DNA from: Melanocharis versteri
Taxonomy: Eukaryota; Chordata; Aves; Passeriformes; Melanocharitidae
Direction of reading: 5' to 3'
NCBI GenBank assembly: GCA_013397845.1
Contig: VZTG01006784.1
Location: 259,678-323,677, forward strand
Length of the DNA stretch: 64,000 bases
Below are positions 11,090 to 21,801 of the stretch, in pieces; position 1 is the stretch's first letter; every line of letters starts with the position of its first letter. The notes beneath the pieces are model-generated. The model did no database searches and was not told the DNA's origin. It saw nothing but the letters and a program-made list of their open reading frames with translations. Both the position numbers and the translations under genes were made by a program.

Positions 11090-11600
11090 CACCCTGTTTG
11101 GGGGCAGAGGGGACCCCCACGGGGCTGAGGGGGGCAGTCTGGTGTGCCGTGCCCCGCGACGGCGTGAGGGGACGACCCGCGCCCCGTGGAAAAGCAGGCG
11201 ACAAACGACACATCCCAGGGATCTCCGGGGGGCTAAAAACTGCTTTTTTCCTTAAAAAAACCAGCGCTGAAACGACGATTTCCCACCCCCCAGCTTGACC
11301 TGCACCCTCCCCAAGCGGGACGCGGGCAGGGCCGCGCCTCGGCCTCCCGCAAAGGCCCGGCACGCCGGAGCCCTGCGGAGCCTGCGGAGCCTGCGGAGCC
11401 TCCGGAGCACGGCGCCCACCCTGCACTCTTTACGTTGGCAGCCTATAAAGCAAGGGATTGACCGGGAGCTGGCAGCCTCCAGCCCCAAAGCCCCGACCTC
11501 TCCAGGGCTGCGCTTAATGGGGGCCTGTGCTCGGATACCACCCACCGCTCCCGAGAAATCCCCCCGGCGGAGAGGGAGCGGGAGCGCGGAGCCCTGGAAT
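11090..11600. promoter_or_regulatory. CpG-rich block, candidate internal HDAC4 promoter
   Basis: About 500 bp with many CG dinucleotides, G-runs at 11100-11136, a GC-rich 9-bp repeat, and TATAAAG on the + strand near 11443. It lies 0.6-1.1 kb upstream, in transcript direction, of the exon containing Met118. Promoter activity is inferred from composition and position only. Confidence 0.45.
11372..11408. repeat. 9-bp GC-rich tandem repeat
   Basis: Four units of CCTGCGGAG (the last CCTCCGGAG) within the CpG-rich block. Confidence 0.9.
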
Positions 11601-11650
11601 GGTTTGGGTTGGAAGGCGCCCTAAAGATCCCTGAAGTTCCACGGGCAGGC
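11593..11650 (-). repeat. CR1 LINE terminal fragment
   Basis: TGGAATGGTTTGGGTTGGAA followed by a shortened body ending at CCACGGGCAGGC; it sits at the edge of the CpG-rich block. Confidence 0.75.
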
Positions 11651-11818
11651 TCCGAGCCATGGCTGTTAGGACAGGGAACCTGCTCTCTCCAAGTACATCT
11701 CAATCCATCCTTCTCCAAGCCCTGCCGGCTCCTGCGTACACGACACTCCCGCCCCACCGCTTTTCCTTCTCCTTGAGCACATTTTGCTTTTAATCCCTTT
11801 AATTGTGATTCTTGCGGT

Positions 11819-11890
11819 GTCCCGTGCAGGGCCGGGAGTTGGACTCGATGACCCCCTGTGGGCCCCTTCCAGCCCTGGATATTCTAGGCT
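11819..11890 (+). repeat. CR1-type LINE terminal fragment
   Basis: GTGCAGGGCCGGGAGTTGGA through CCTGGATATTCTAGGCT, the tail of the subfamily also seen at 52545-52770. Confidence 0.75.
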
Positions 11891-12349
11891 CTTCTGATTA
11901 ATTTGTGGCGTTGCACACTTGCACCGCCCAATGCTTCACCACAGATACAAATAAAATCACACCACTCTATAAAAAGATGCAAAAAGCCAATCTAAGAGGT
12001 ATTTACAATCTGCCCGGCTATCTGCTGGAAACTCTCCATGGAGGAATCCCTGCTGCTGCCTGCTCCAAGCAGGCAGGCTGTTGTAAAACACCAAAATCCA
12101 GTTATTTGCAGCGACTGCACCTATGCTCCCCCTCCTAATTCTATTGAATTATACGTAAACAACCGAAAATCCACACTGAAAAAAAAAAACCTAGAAAAGG
12201 AGGAAAAAAAATAGAGGAAACCAGCTATTTTTGTTTTCTAATTAAGCAGCAGCTTCTACTAACACGTCTCCATTTGGGGAAAGAGTCTCTTTTCCGACTT
12301 CCAACAAGTCCACCACATGGTGGGCTTTGAGAACCTCGCCATGGAAAGT

Positions 12350-12364
12350 ATGCAAATGAACAAT
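12350..12364 (+). promoter_or_regulatory. POU octamer with adjacent SOX-like motif
   Basis: A perfect octamer ATGCAAAT (12350-12357) is followed by AACAAT (12359-12364). The arrangement differs from the classical SOX-OCT composite, so cooperative binding is only a guess. Confidence 0.35.
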
Positions 12365-12857
12365 ATTTAATGCACAATATGGTAAAACAGGTTTTGTTAT
12401 TTTTATGGAATCAGGAGCCTTTTCTCTCCATCTGCAGTCTCCTAGGCTCTGTGGGCTCTGCTTCCTGCGATGGTTTACATACATTAGGCTGCTTCAGAAG
12501 GAGCTGTGCTTTCATTGACATCTGGAGTGAAACGGGAATGAAAAGCCCAATTTGTCGCTGGATGGTTTAGGGAAGTTTCATTAGGGATGTATTGTCTCTT
12601 CTCGTTTTGACCCCAGTTTCCACAAAGCCTATTCTTAATATAGTTTTTCAAATCGTTTCGAAGTCGAAAAAGAGAAAAAATAAAAAATAAAACAACGAAG
12701 CCACGTCTCCGATTGTACCCGTGAAAAACGAAAAGAAATCACTGTTGGTGTCTGCTGTAGCCTGGGAAAACAAGAGAAGAAAATCCATCCGAGTGTCTTC
12801 TCAGGCCTGGAATATTTCTCCACACTTATCAGGAATGATATGGGGAAATAGAAATTT

Positions 12858-13009
12858 AGGCAGGAGATCAGGAAAAGGTTCTTCCCCCAGAGGGTGCTGG
12901 GCACTGCCCAGGCTCCCCAGGGAATGGGCACGGCCCGGAGGCTGCCAGAGCTCCAGGAGCATTTGGACAACGCTCCCAGGGATGCACAGTGTAGGATTGT
13001 TGGGGTGTC
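12858..13009 (+). repeat. CR1-type LINE fragment
   Basis: Contains GGTTCTTCCCCCAGAGGG, the GGGAATGGGCACGGCC block and GGATTGTTGGGGTGTC. It lacks the terminal tail that the related copy at 52545-52770 retains. Confidence 0.88.
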
Positions 13010-13244
13010 AGAAAAAAACATCAGAAAAACATCAGTTTCCAGTTCATTAAAAGCAACTGAGGCAAATTTGAACAGGCACTGCCCACTCAGACCCTGTGTG
13101 TTCATCACATGCAGCTGGAGCAGGGGGTTTATTCCCCAACTCTATTTCCCAAACACTGAAATTTCATTACAAAGCGATTCACTGAGGGAAATCCCTGGAT
13201 CTGAGACTAACTCAGCCCCGAGTCTGAGGAGCGCCGTGTGACAG

Positions 13245-13256
13245 ACACACACACAC
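13245..13256. repeat. (AC)n microsatellite, short
   Basis: Six AC dinucleotides. Confidence 0.8.
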
Positions 13257-14263
13257 GCTGCATTAGGGAGCTCAGAACATCTGAATTAGGTGCTCTTGCC
13301 AAAATCAATATTTGTAAATATTCATAACTATGGGGATTCCTGCATATGTTTAATGTCACTGCTCCCACTATTCCTGAAAACTGCACAAATGTTCAACTGT
13401 ACCTGCAGTTAGTGTTGCTGGTGCTCCTTTAGCATATATTAATATTAATAAAGGTAACAGGGAGAATGCAGAGCATTTCCAGGTATTTATCAACTGTCGG
13501 CCTGCCGTGAGGACTCGGCCATCCAGAGGATTTTGCCATCACATTCCTCAATTGTCTTCAGTGCTCCAGCTTGTCTGCCCGGGAGGGGGACTGACACCTT
13601 ACCGGTAGGGAAACTGTCACAGAGAAACCTCTTTTTGAGGGAAATGCAGCTAAAATGGTTCCCTTTAATCTTTGCAGTGCCCTCCCAGGAAGCGTGGAGT
13701 GCTGACAGCAAGATCCCATTTCCCAGAGAGAACCAGGCTGGATTTCATGGAGAAGTGCTGCATTAGGACTTGCCCAACCACTCCTCCAGCTGCCAAACAC
13801 GAAGCCCAGCACAGAGATCCTTCCTGTCCCTCCAGCTCAGACTGGCTCCTGGTTGTTTATGAGAGATATTTTGAATAGCTGCAATTAGCAGAAGGGAGAG
13901 CAAAATAATTGTGGAGATAAGCACAAGCCTGGGTGAACAGCAGTTGGAACACTTCTGGCTGATAAATATTCCCTGACATCCGAAGTTCCTGTGTCCAGCT
14001 CCCAGCTTGCATCTCAATCCACACCTGAGATCAGCTCCAGCACAGGGGGATATCAGGGGAAGGTTCTTCTGCCACCTGTTCTGGCCAAATTCTACAGTTT
14101 TGGGGGTTTATGTCAGGTATTCAAAATGATCTTTGGGCTCGGGCTCTGTAAAAATGAAGTCAAGTCGTAGGCGAGGGGAAAGAAAAACTCACCAGGAACG
14201 CAGACATCAGATCATCCCCCCAAAAACCCTTGGCTACGGGTGGGAGCAAAGCACGGGCGCTGG

Positions 14264-14330
14264 GATTTCTGGGAGACAACAGATTTCTGGGAGACGATGG
14301 ATTTCTGGGAGCAGGATTTCTGGGAGCACT
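14264..14330. repeat. Short tandem repeat, four units of 15-18 bp
   Basis: GATTTCTGGGAG starts at 14264, 14282, 14300 and 14315 with variable spacers. Confidence 0.85.
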
Positions 14331-16419
14331 GCTCTGCTGGGTTGTTTCACAGCCATCCCAACGCTGGCCGCACTCTCTGCTCCGTGTTCCCCCCATCCTG
14401 TTTACTGAAGCCTCGGGCTGTGGCTCCGGTTTCAGGATCCGCTCTCTTGGCTCCGTGGCGGCGTGTTTGGGATATCTCCTGGAGCAGCGGGCAGGATAAA
14501 TCAGCTGTGCTGGGAGACGGCGAGCAGGGAACGTGGTGGCTTCCAGCAGCAGCCAAGACACAAAGATCCGGGAGAACGAGCACCTCTCATCCCTTTTCTG
14601 GGACACGCACCCCACGTGCCCCCTTCCCGCCATCGGGAAGCTGACAGCCGGCTAATTCCATGCCAGAAATTCCCACGGGCAGGGAATTTTCCACGGGGAA
14701 ACGATCCCTCCCAGCCGGCAGCTCCCTGGGCAGGAGACTGATCTCGGTCAGACACATCCTACTGAGAACGTCTGCTGCTCAGGTTTATGAGGCTAAACCA
14801 TCTCCAGGACCGGGAATGACGGTGACATTCCTGTCCTGCCAGCTCCGGGTGATAAGATCCTTTTACTCTGGCAGCTTTACATATGGGTATGGAATTGTAT
14901 CCCAGTCTCCTGCCTGTGCCATTACCTCTCCTAAAAGGCTGGAAGCCCTCTGAGCCCTGAACACCTGCAAAGGTTCAGCACTGGGAATGCTTTTGTATGA
15001 GCCTTTTGCTCCCTGATTCCCACTCCAGCCTAACTTTTCCCTCCCTCTGGAGGCAGAATATCCAACAGCCTTTCCAGAAAGCAGCAAGCTCCGTTTGTAG
15101 TGTCCAGCACATTCAGCTCCTTCTCCAATTTTCTCCCTTAAAGGTGAGGAAAACTCCTCTGAGTGTGCCTCTGCTGGGCTTTACCTGGTTATTGTTGAAG
15201 GGGAGGGAATCAGGACCAGGGAGTGCCCATCCCAGCATGGATGGCGATAATTAAATCAGAAAATTTGACTTAAACCAATCCCTGTAAACCAAAGGACCAC
15301 ATAAATTCCTGTAAAGGAAGAGCCCCAGACGTTTAATGCAAAATAAGAGATGAGACCTCTGTCCTTTGAGGAGCAGTCACCTCCTCCGTGAAGTGTTCTG
15401 GGGTATTTTGGGTATTCCAGGAATTCCACGTTTCTGGACGTGAATGGATCAGCAGTGGTGTACATCAACAGGTCAGTATTCCTGGCATGACAGGAGGATC
15501 CAGTGGAATATTTCTTCATTCCTGCCCAGATTCTCTGTGCTCTCTTTCACTACTTCCAATTATTTTAAGTTCAAAAATACAATAAAATTGGAGTTGAACA
15601 TTCACGTGCGGGAACTGCCAAAATATCCCTTCTGCTGCCATTTACTCTGAAATTCCAAACTGACCAAAAAATAACCATGGTGCCCCACACGTATTTTACT
15701 CCAGAAAAATCCGGAGTTCTCATTGTGCTCCTTCCATGGCAACCAACCGTGGCCCATCTCAGAAGAAACCAAAAGGAAACGTTTCTTTTCCTGATTTCCA
15801 GTAGCTCTGTAAGGACCAGGGCAGACAAACTCCCCTGGATGAGCACTCCGGCTTCACTCCTGACACCACCAACAGCGCTTGGACGGCAGCAAGATGCCTG
15901 AATTATCCCAGCCTGATGCAGGACTCCTCCAACCGAGAGATGGGGTAAAAGGTGTCCAAGCTGCTCCATGGATTTGTTGACAGAATCCACCCCTCCGTGT
16001 GCAGGTTTGTCCTCGCCGCTCTCCGAAAAGATCCTGACTTTGAGGCTGAGGAAAAGTCACCACCCACCCCCTTCAAAGGGACCAAACGCTCTGATCTTCC
16101 GAAAGTTTTCCCCGGGGTTGCTTCCATCAGAAGTTAAGTTTTGCAGGATCTGAGGTGTAAGTTTTGGAGTGGGCTCGGTGTGCCAGAAAAGCGAGGCAAG
16201 GTCACCGAGAAAGAACAGGAAGCCGTCTGGAAATAGCGCGAGTTCCAAGGCGCTCGAGTAGTAACGAGGCACAAAATGTTCAGTCTGGTCTTTTACCACC
16301 GACCGTACCCAGCTGCAGCTTCCTAAGATGAATAATCCTGTCATCCCGGAATCCAGACAGAGGCGGACACCTGGCATCTCCGGGCTTTTCAAGTTCCTCT
16401 TGAAAGGAACTGGGCTGTG

Positions 16420-16640
16420 AGGAACGGGCGCGCTGCGGAAGAGCGGCACGAAAACGAGCAGAGGGAGCCCCTCCGCGCCGGCTGCTGCAGGAAGAGAGCA
16501 CGGAGCAGACAGGCCCAGGAACGGGAGCTGGGATATCAGGGGCTGAGATGGAATTCGGCCCTTCCCGAGGCCCGGGGAAGCAGGTGCCTTGCAGGAGCCG
16601 CGGTGCTGCCGGCAGCGTCCCTGGGGACACGGGGAAGGTG
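16420..16640. promoter_or_regulatory. Moderately CpG-rich patch
   Basis: Repeat-free stretch with clustered CG sites (GGGCGCGCTGCGG, CCGCGCCGGC, GCCGCGGTGCTGCC). No further promoter signal was seen. Confidence 0.3.
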
Positions 16641-16818
16641 CCACAGGCGAGCAGCAGGTGACAGCAACCCCAGCAGCAGAACTGGAACACGCCCAGCTCG
16701 CCCTGCCGAGCAGGAATCAACACGGAGAGGCCACCAAAGAGAAGCTCTGGGCACCGCCAGGGCTATGCTGAGAGCAGCCCCACCAAAGGACGATGTGATT
16801 CGGGCCTGGTGAGCTACC

Positions 16819-16958
16819 ACGGAATCGTGGAATGGGTTGGGTTGGGCTGGGCTGGGCTGGTTTGGGAAGGACCTTAAAGATGATCCAGCTCCACTCCCTG
16901 CCACGGGCACCTTCCACCACAGCCCCATGCAGCCTGGCCCTGAGCAGCTCCAGGGGTA
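16819..16958 (-). repeat. CR1 LINE 3' end with expanded GGGTT/GGGCT run
   Basis: Antisense CR1 whose TTTGGGTTGG segment has expanded into alternating GGGTT and GGGCT units (16834-16866). The body continues to GAGCAGCTCCAGGGG. Confidence 0.85.
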
Positions 16959-18179
16959 TCCTGCAGGCAAACCTGCCATTCCACGGGCAGGTGGCTCCAC
17001 ATGAAAGCAAGGAGCAGTTTCTCCCCTCAGCATCAGCATGACAACTATCAAGTCTAGACATCTTTGGGAAAGAATTGCATTTCTTTACAGCACAGCAAAA
17101 TCTGTCTGGAAGATTCCCTGAAAGATTTTCTCTCTCTATAACCAAAGGAATGGCCCGAGAGTTCTGCCCCGTGTCTCTGAACGAGAGGCTGATCCCTCGG
17201 ATGTGCTACCACCCCTCACTCAGTGTGGGAATTCATTGTGCCAAGGGAAAGAGAACAATTTCAGGATCACTGCACAGCAAACATCCTCCCAGAGCTCCTC
17301 TCCCTGCTGCTGCTTCCCTGCCCATCCTGTCTGTGCTGGATGCACAGCCCAGCGCTCCCTCTGCTACGGATGCACACAGCCCTTTCTCAGATGGTGGGAA
17401 AAGTGGGAATGGGACTGCACACCCGCAGGTGAGGATTTCAGGCCCACGAGGAGCTGGGAGGCTCAGCTGCTCCCCTGTGCTGCTGTCCCACCAGCACCAG
17501 GACGCTGCTCCCGCCGACGTGCGTCAGCATCCCCGAGAAGTTTCCGGCTGCGGCTATAAAACAGCCAGAGCTGGGAAGAGCCCTGCTCCAAGCTCGGACA
17601 GAGCAGATGAACCACATTCCCCACGACGTCCTTCCCTTCCCACTGAGCTCACAGCGCCCGAGGTGCCTCTGGCCCTGCCAAAGCACCCGTCCTGCCCCTC
17701 TTCCACCCAGCTCTTGACCAGAAGGGCAAACGGAAAAGCTTTTGGTAAATTCCAGCTGATCTTGGCTGGGAATGAGTGACTCACAAAGGAAAAAATTCCC
17801 TGCCGGCTCCTCCACAACCAAAGGTCAGGCAAAGCTCACAGCGGGACCTGCGGAGAGGCTTTCCACCATCTCACCCGAGAGCCAGGCTCCTTATTCCATC
17901 CTTGGTTTTGTTTAGGAAGGCAGATTTGAAGGCCATAAATATTGTCCCGCATCTGGCGAGGCACGGAGGAGCGGAAAATCCGCCTGGCTGAAGGTGAGCG
18001 GCCGCAGGAGAGAGGAGCCACTGCTGGTGCCTCCGGCCTCTCCCGCGGCGCTCTCAGGAGTCAGGCCTGGGCAATCTGCAGAGCTGCTCTGGAGCTGTGA
18101 GAGAAACAGCCTGCCCTGCTCCGTACGGTGTGCAGCCTTCAAAAGGCTCCGCTGATTTTCCCCAGACACGCCAGGGTTT

Positions 18180-18400
18180 TCACAGGATCGCCCCGGAACG
18201 GCTCGGGCTGGGAGGGACCTTAAGGCTCATCCCATTCCAACCCCCTGCTGCGGGCAGGGACACCTCCCACCAGACCAGTTTGCTCCAAGCCCCTTCCCTC
18301 CTCACTAATTTCTTCCTAATACCCAATCTAAGCTTACTCTCTTTCAGTTTAAAGCCATTCCCCCTCGTCCTTTCTCTCTCCACGACTGTGTTTTCTCCTC
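18180..18400 (-). repeat. CR1 LINE 3' end, older subfamily
   Basis: Runs from CGGGCTGGGAGGGACC through CTTCCTAATACCCAATCTAA to the CCATTCCCCCTCGTCC block. Its divergence suggests an older insertion than neighbouring copies. Confidence 0.85.
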
Positions 18401-18973
18401 GCCCTCCCACTCGCCCCCTGCGCCCAGCTCTGTGTCCACTCTAAAGCCCTGCCACAAATACTGTTTCACTCATTTCCTGGCTCTCTCCAAACTGCACCAT
18501 CCTGGGGAATCTGGCACTTTCATGCGAAGGCCAAAACACAATGTCTGTAAAAGCAAGGACTGGGACACACCAGGGAAAGGATCACATGTTCGGGCAGTCA
18601 TCGCCTGCTCCTCCTGCACTGGGTCAGATGATTAAAACTGAGCTGATGGAAGCGATTCCAACCTCTGGAAAAAGCCAAAACTTCAGCTCTCAATAGGAAA
18701 AAGTTATCTACTGGGATAGAAAAACAGGCAAGTCATGCCAGCATTTTCCAGGCCAAACTTCACTCACTTAGGGGTTCCTCTCGCTCCTGCTTTGTCTGGG
18801 GGGTGGGATGGAGGGGTGTCCTCCCCTTCTTAGTTCCTGTCAAGTCAGAGCAGTTCCTCTGTTCCACCAACACCACGGCAATAAAAGGAAATAAAACAAC
18901 CCCAAACCACGATTTCTCCTGTCCCAGCAAAGGAACCAACGCTGCAAAGAAAGGAGCTGTTTGAAAGCTTCAC

Positions 18974-19369
18974 CAGCTGGGAGAGCTGGGGGTGCTCACC
19001 TGGAGAAGGGAAGGCTCCAGGGAGAGCTCAGAGCCCCTGCCAGGGCCTAAAGGGGCTCCAGGAGAGCTGGAGAGGGACTGGGGACAAGGGATGGAGGGAC
19101 AGGACACAGGGAATGGCTTCCCAGTGCCAGAGGGCAGCGATGGATGGGATATTGGGCAGGAATTGTTCCCTGGGAGGGTGGGCAGGCCCTGGCACAGGGT
19201 GCCCAGAGCAGCTGTGGCTGCCCCTGGATCCCTGGCAGTGTCCCAGGCCAGGCTGGATGGGGCTGGGAGCAGCCTGGGACAGTGGAAGGTGTCCCTGCCC
19301 GTGACAGGGGGTTGGAATGAGATGATTCTTGGGGTCTCTCCCAACCCAGAGCATTTGGGGATTCTGTGA
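18974..19369 (+). repeat. CR1 LINE 3' region (~400 bp)
   Basis: One of the longest copies in the window, from GGGAGAGCTGGGGGTGCTCA through the GGGATATTGGGCAGGAATTG block to GGGATTCTGTGAA. Confidence 0.93.
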
Positions 19370-19536
19370 AATAAATGCTTTGCACTCGTTGATTAAAATG
19401 GTGGATGCCAGGCTGTAATGGAAAAAGCCAAATTAATCAGTTCTCGACAGTACCAGATACGCAGAACACAGTAAAATGCAGAAATTCTTCCCCCTCCACA
19501 GAAGCAGTTTCCAAAGCAATTGTGGATTTAACATTT

Positions 19537-19611
19537 TCACAGAATCACAGAATGGTTTGGGTTAGGAGGGATCTTAAAGCTCATCCCATTCCCAGCCCCT
19601 TCCATGGGGGT
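19537..19611 (-). repeat. CR1 LINE terminal fragment
   Basis: TCACAGAATCACAGAATGG through CCCTTCCATGGGGG; an inverted partner of the copy ending at 19369. Confidence 0.85.
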
Positions 19612-20855
19612 GTTCATGCCTGTGTGCACATGGGACTAAAAAAAAAAATAAACCCAACTAAATTTCTCCAAAAACAGCTCTGCATCTTCACTCAGGACTA
19701 TTTCTACACCAAACTGCACGGCCCAAGTGCTTCACTTGAAGAAGATCAATGGCTTTTATTTGCTTTAACACCCCTGCCCTGCTTTCTTCATGAGCTGGGC
19801 AGCTCTGAGCCCAAATCTAAAGCAATATATTTTAATTCTCCGGGCAAAATAATCGCTCCCCTGCACTCACAGCCACTGGACTTAACACAGTTGCCAGGTC
19901 TAAGAGTCACCTAAATGTGGGCTGACTTGTGCACACAGAGACAAGCAGGACGTTTTCCCAGAGAGAACGCAGCCCAGCCCCACGCTGGGTAGGGTTTGAG
20001 GGTTATTCTCTTTGGGAGGCATGGCAGGGTTTATTTCAATAAGGTGCCATTCGATTTTTAAAGCAATTCTGGTCCCACTGACACACTTCCTACTCTCGGA
20101 GATCACCTTGCAGGCCACCCTTTGGTACAGGATTATATCATCCCTATTACAAGGCTCTCATCTAGCCAAGCTTACACACGAGATGAGGAACTTCATTACC
20201 TCATGGGCTGGATACACCGTGGCGTCTCAAAATCAGAGCTCAGCTTCCTCCTAACACAGATTTTGAGCAGAGCCAGTCAGAGCTCTGACATAAATGAGAG
20301 CAAATACGTTCCTATCACCAGAGCTTCGAGCTTGGCCATTAAAAGGGAACGAGCCTGCCTGATTTTTCATAGACAAATAACTACAGGCACGGGCAATCAC
20401 AAGGGAATAATGGAAACATTTGTCACGGGAACTCCCCATCCTTCCCCCCTGGAGCGGGACAAAGGTGCCACTACAGAAACGTGGGGACACGTAAACATTC
20501 CATACACACACTGTGCATCCGTGTACAAATATATCCACACCCAGGCACCTCCTCACCTCTGCCCTGGTGACAGCAGAGGGCTCACCAAGGGACAGGGGCG
20601 TCTGCTGCTAATCCAACCTCAAACAGGGACACTTCTCACAAAGCCCAGCTCCCCCCTGTACTAAGAAGCCTGTAAATAACACCCCATTAACTTTTAATCC
20701 CATCTTCCCCACTCTGACATGCATTTTGTATTAAAATGAAAGTTATATAAGGTTGAATCGAGGTTGCTTTTTAATATTACATTAAGGCTATTTACCATGT
20801 GCAGCACTAATCCCCCTTTGAAAAAGGGAGCCTATTAGCAATTCGGAAAGCTTAC

Positions 20856-20869
20856 GTTGCCATAGCAAT
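20856..20869. promoter_or_regulatory. RFX X-box-like motif
   Basis: GTTGCCATAGCAAT is close to the palindromic X-box GTTGCCATGGCAAC, with two differences, in a repeat-free AT-rich stretch. Confidence 0.4.
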
Positions 20870-21007
20870 AGTCCAGCACTGGGAAATATTTATATAATGC
20901 CTCATGTTTTCACTCTGCAACAGCCATCTTCCAGACTGGACTGCCCACTGCCCCTGCCTGGTGATTCCTCCCTGTCCCACGCAGGGCACAGCACCTGCTT
21001 GCTGCCT

Positions 21008-21308
21008 GACTGAAAAACCTGAACGTGTGCAGACCCACCTGCAGGCACGGCCCCTGCATCCCTGACTCTGAAAAACCCCAACGTGTGCAGACCCACCTGC
21101 AGGCACGGCCCCTGCATCCCTGACTCTGAAAAACCCCAACGTGTGCAGACCCACCTGCAGGCACGGCCCCTGCATCCCTGACTCTGAAAAACCCCAACGT
21201 GTGCAGACCCACCTGCAGGCACGGCCCCTGCATCCCTGACTCTGCTGCCTGGCTCTGAAAAACCCCAATGTGTGCAGACCCACCTGCAGGCATGGCCCCT
21301 GCATCCCC
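21008..21308. repeat. 58-bp minisatellite, about five copies
   Basis: The unit TGACTCTGAAAAACCCCAAC plus 38 more bases recurs with starts at 21063, 21121, 21179 and 21237. A shortened first copy begins near 21008, and a last copy is interrupted by a 12-base insertion (near 21243-21254). The internal copies look almost identical. The period is not a multiple of three, so the reading frame shifts with every unit and the array does not encode a repeat protein. Confidence 0.95.
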
Positions 21309-21460
21309 CATCCCTGCAGTCCCACCACGGCCCACACTGCAGCTTGTGCTGATGGCAAATGTCCAGCGAGAGGCTCCTGTGCCATCCGCTCCCAAAGGTG
21401 TGACCACAGTCACAGGTAACGTCCTGCTGGGCTCAACTCCACTGGGAGTTTTTGTGTCCA

Positions 21461-21760
21461 GGGAAGGGAACGGAGCTGGGAAGGGGCTGGAGCACCAGGA
21501 GCGGCTGAGGGAGCTGGAAAGGGGCTCAGCCTGGAGAAAAGGAGGCTCAGGAGGGACCTCCTGGCTCTGCACAACTCCCCGACAGGAGGGTGGAGAGCAA
21601 GGGACAGGACAAGAGGAAACTGCCTCAAGCCGTGCCGGGGAAAGTTTAGATTGGAGATGAAGGCCAATATCTTCCCTGGAAGGGTGGCCAGGCGCTGGAG
21701 CAGGCTACCCAGGGCAGTGGTGGAGCCACCACGCCCGGAATCGCTCAGAAGGCGTGTGGG
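21461..21760 (+). repeat. CR1 LINE fragment next to an exon donor
   Basis: Divergent subfamily, from GGAACGGAGCTGGGAAGG to GGAGCCACCACGCCCGGAA. It ends 41 bp before the exon at 21802, on the intronic side of that exon's donor. Confidence 0.88.
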
Positions 21761-21801
21761 ATCAAACACTCGGCGCTGCCCCGCTCCCCCGGCGCCCTTA
21801 C

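Larger units (their letters stand above)
10516..21801 (-). other. HDAC4: HDAC4 intron (11286 bp) between the two glutamine-rich-domain exons
   Basis: Bounded by GT at 21800-21801 and AG at 10516-10517. Contents include CR1 fragments near both ends and in the middle, a CpG-rich block at 11090-11600, a POU/SOX-like motif pair near 12350, short tandem repeats at 14264-14330, a CpG-richer patch at 16420-16640, a G-rich CR1 end at 16834-16866, a repeat-poor AT-rich stretch at 20690-20890 and a 58-bp minisatellite at 21008-21308. Between 13010 and 16800 I see no interspersed repeat. Confidence 0.85.

Noticed and set aside
18974..19369. Open frames within CR1 copies (for example those reading GCPEQLWLPLDPWQCPRPGW-like peptides)
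   Set aside because: The same peptides recur at many CR1 copies (22531, 36501, 50062, 60670 and others); they come from the untranslated CR1 3' end.
20122..20664. 180-codon + strand frame
   Set aside because: No homology recognised, and it contains no conserved motif; likely chance.
20852..21572. Repetitive open frames (VGLHTLGFF-like, GGSAHVGVFQS-like) on the minus strand
   Set aside because: They are the 58-bp minisatellite read in its three frames; the period is not divisible by three and no domain is recognised.
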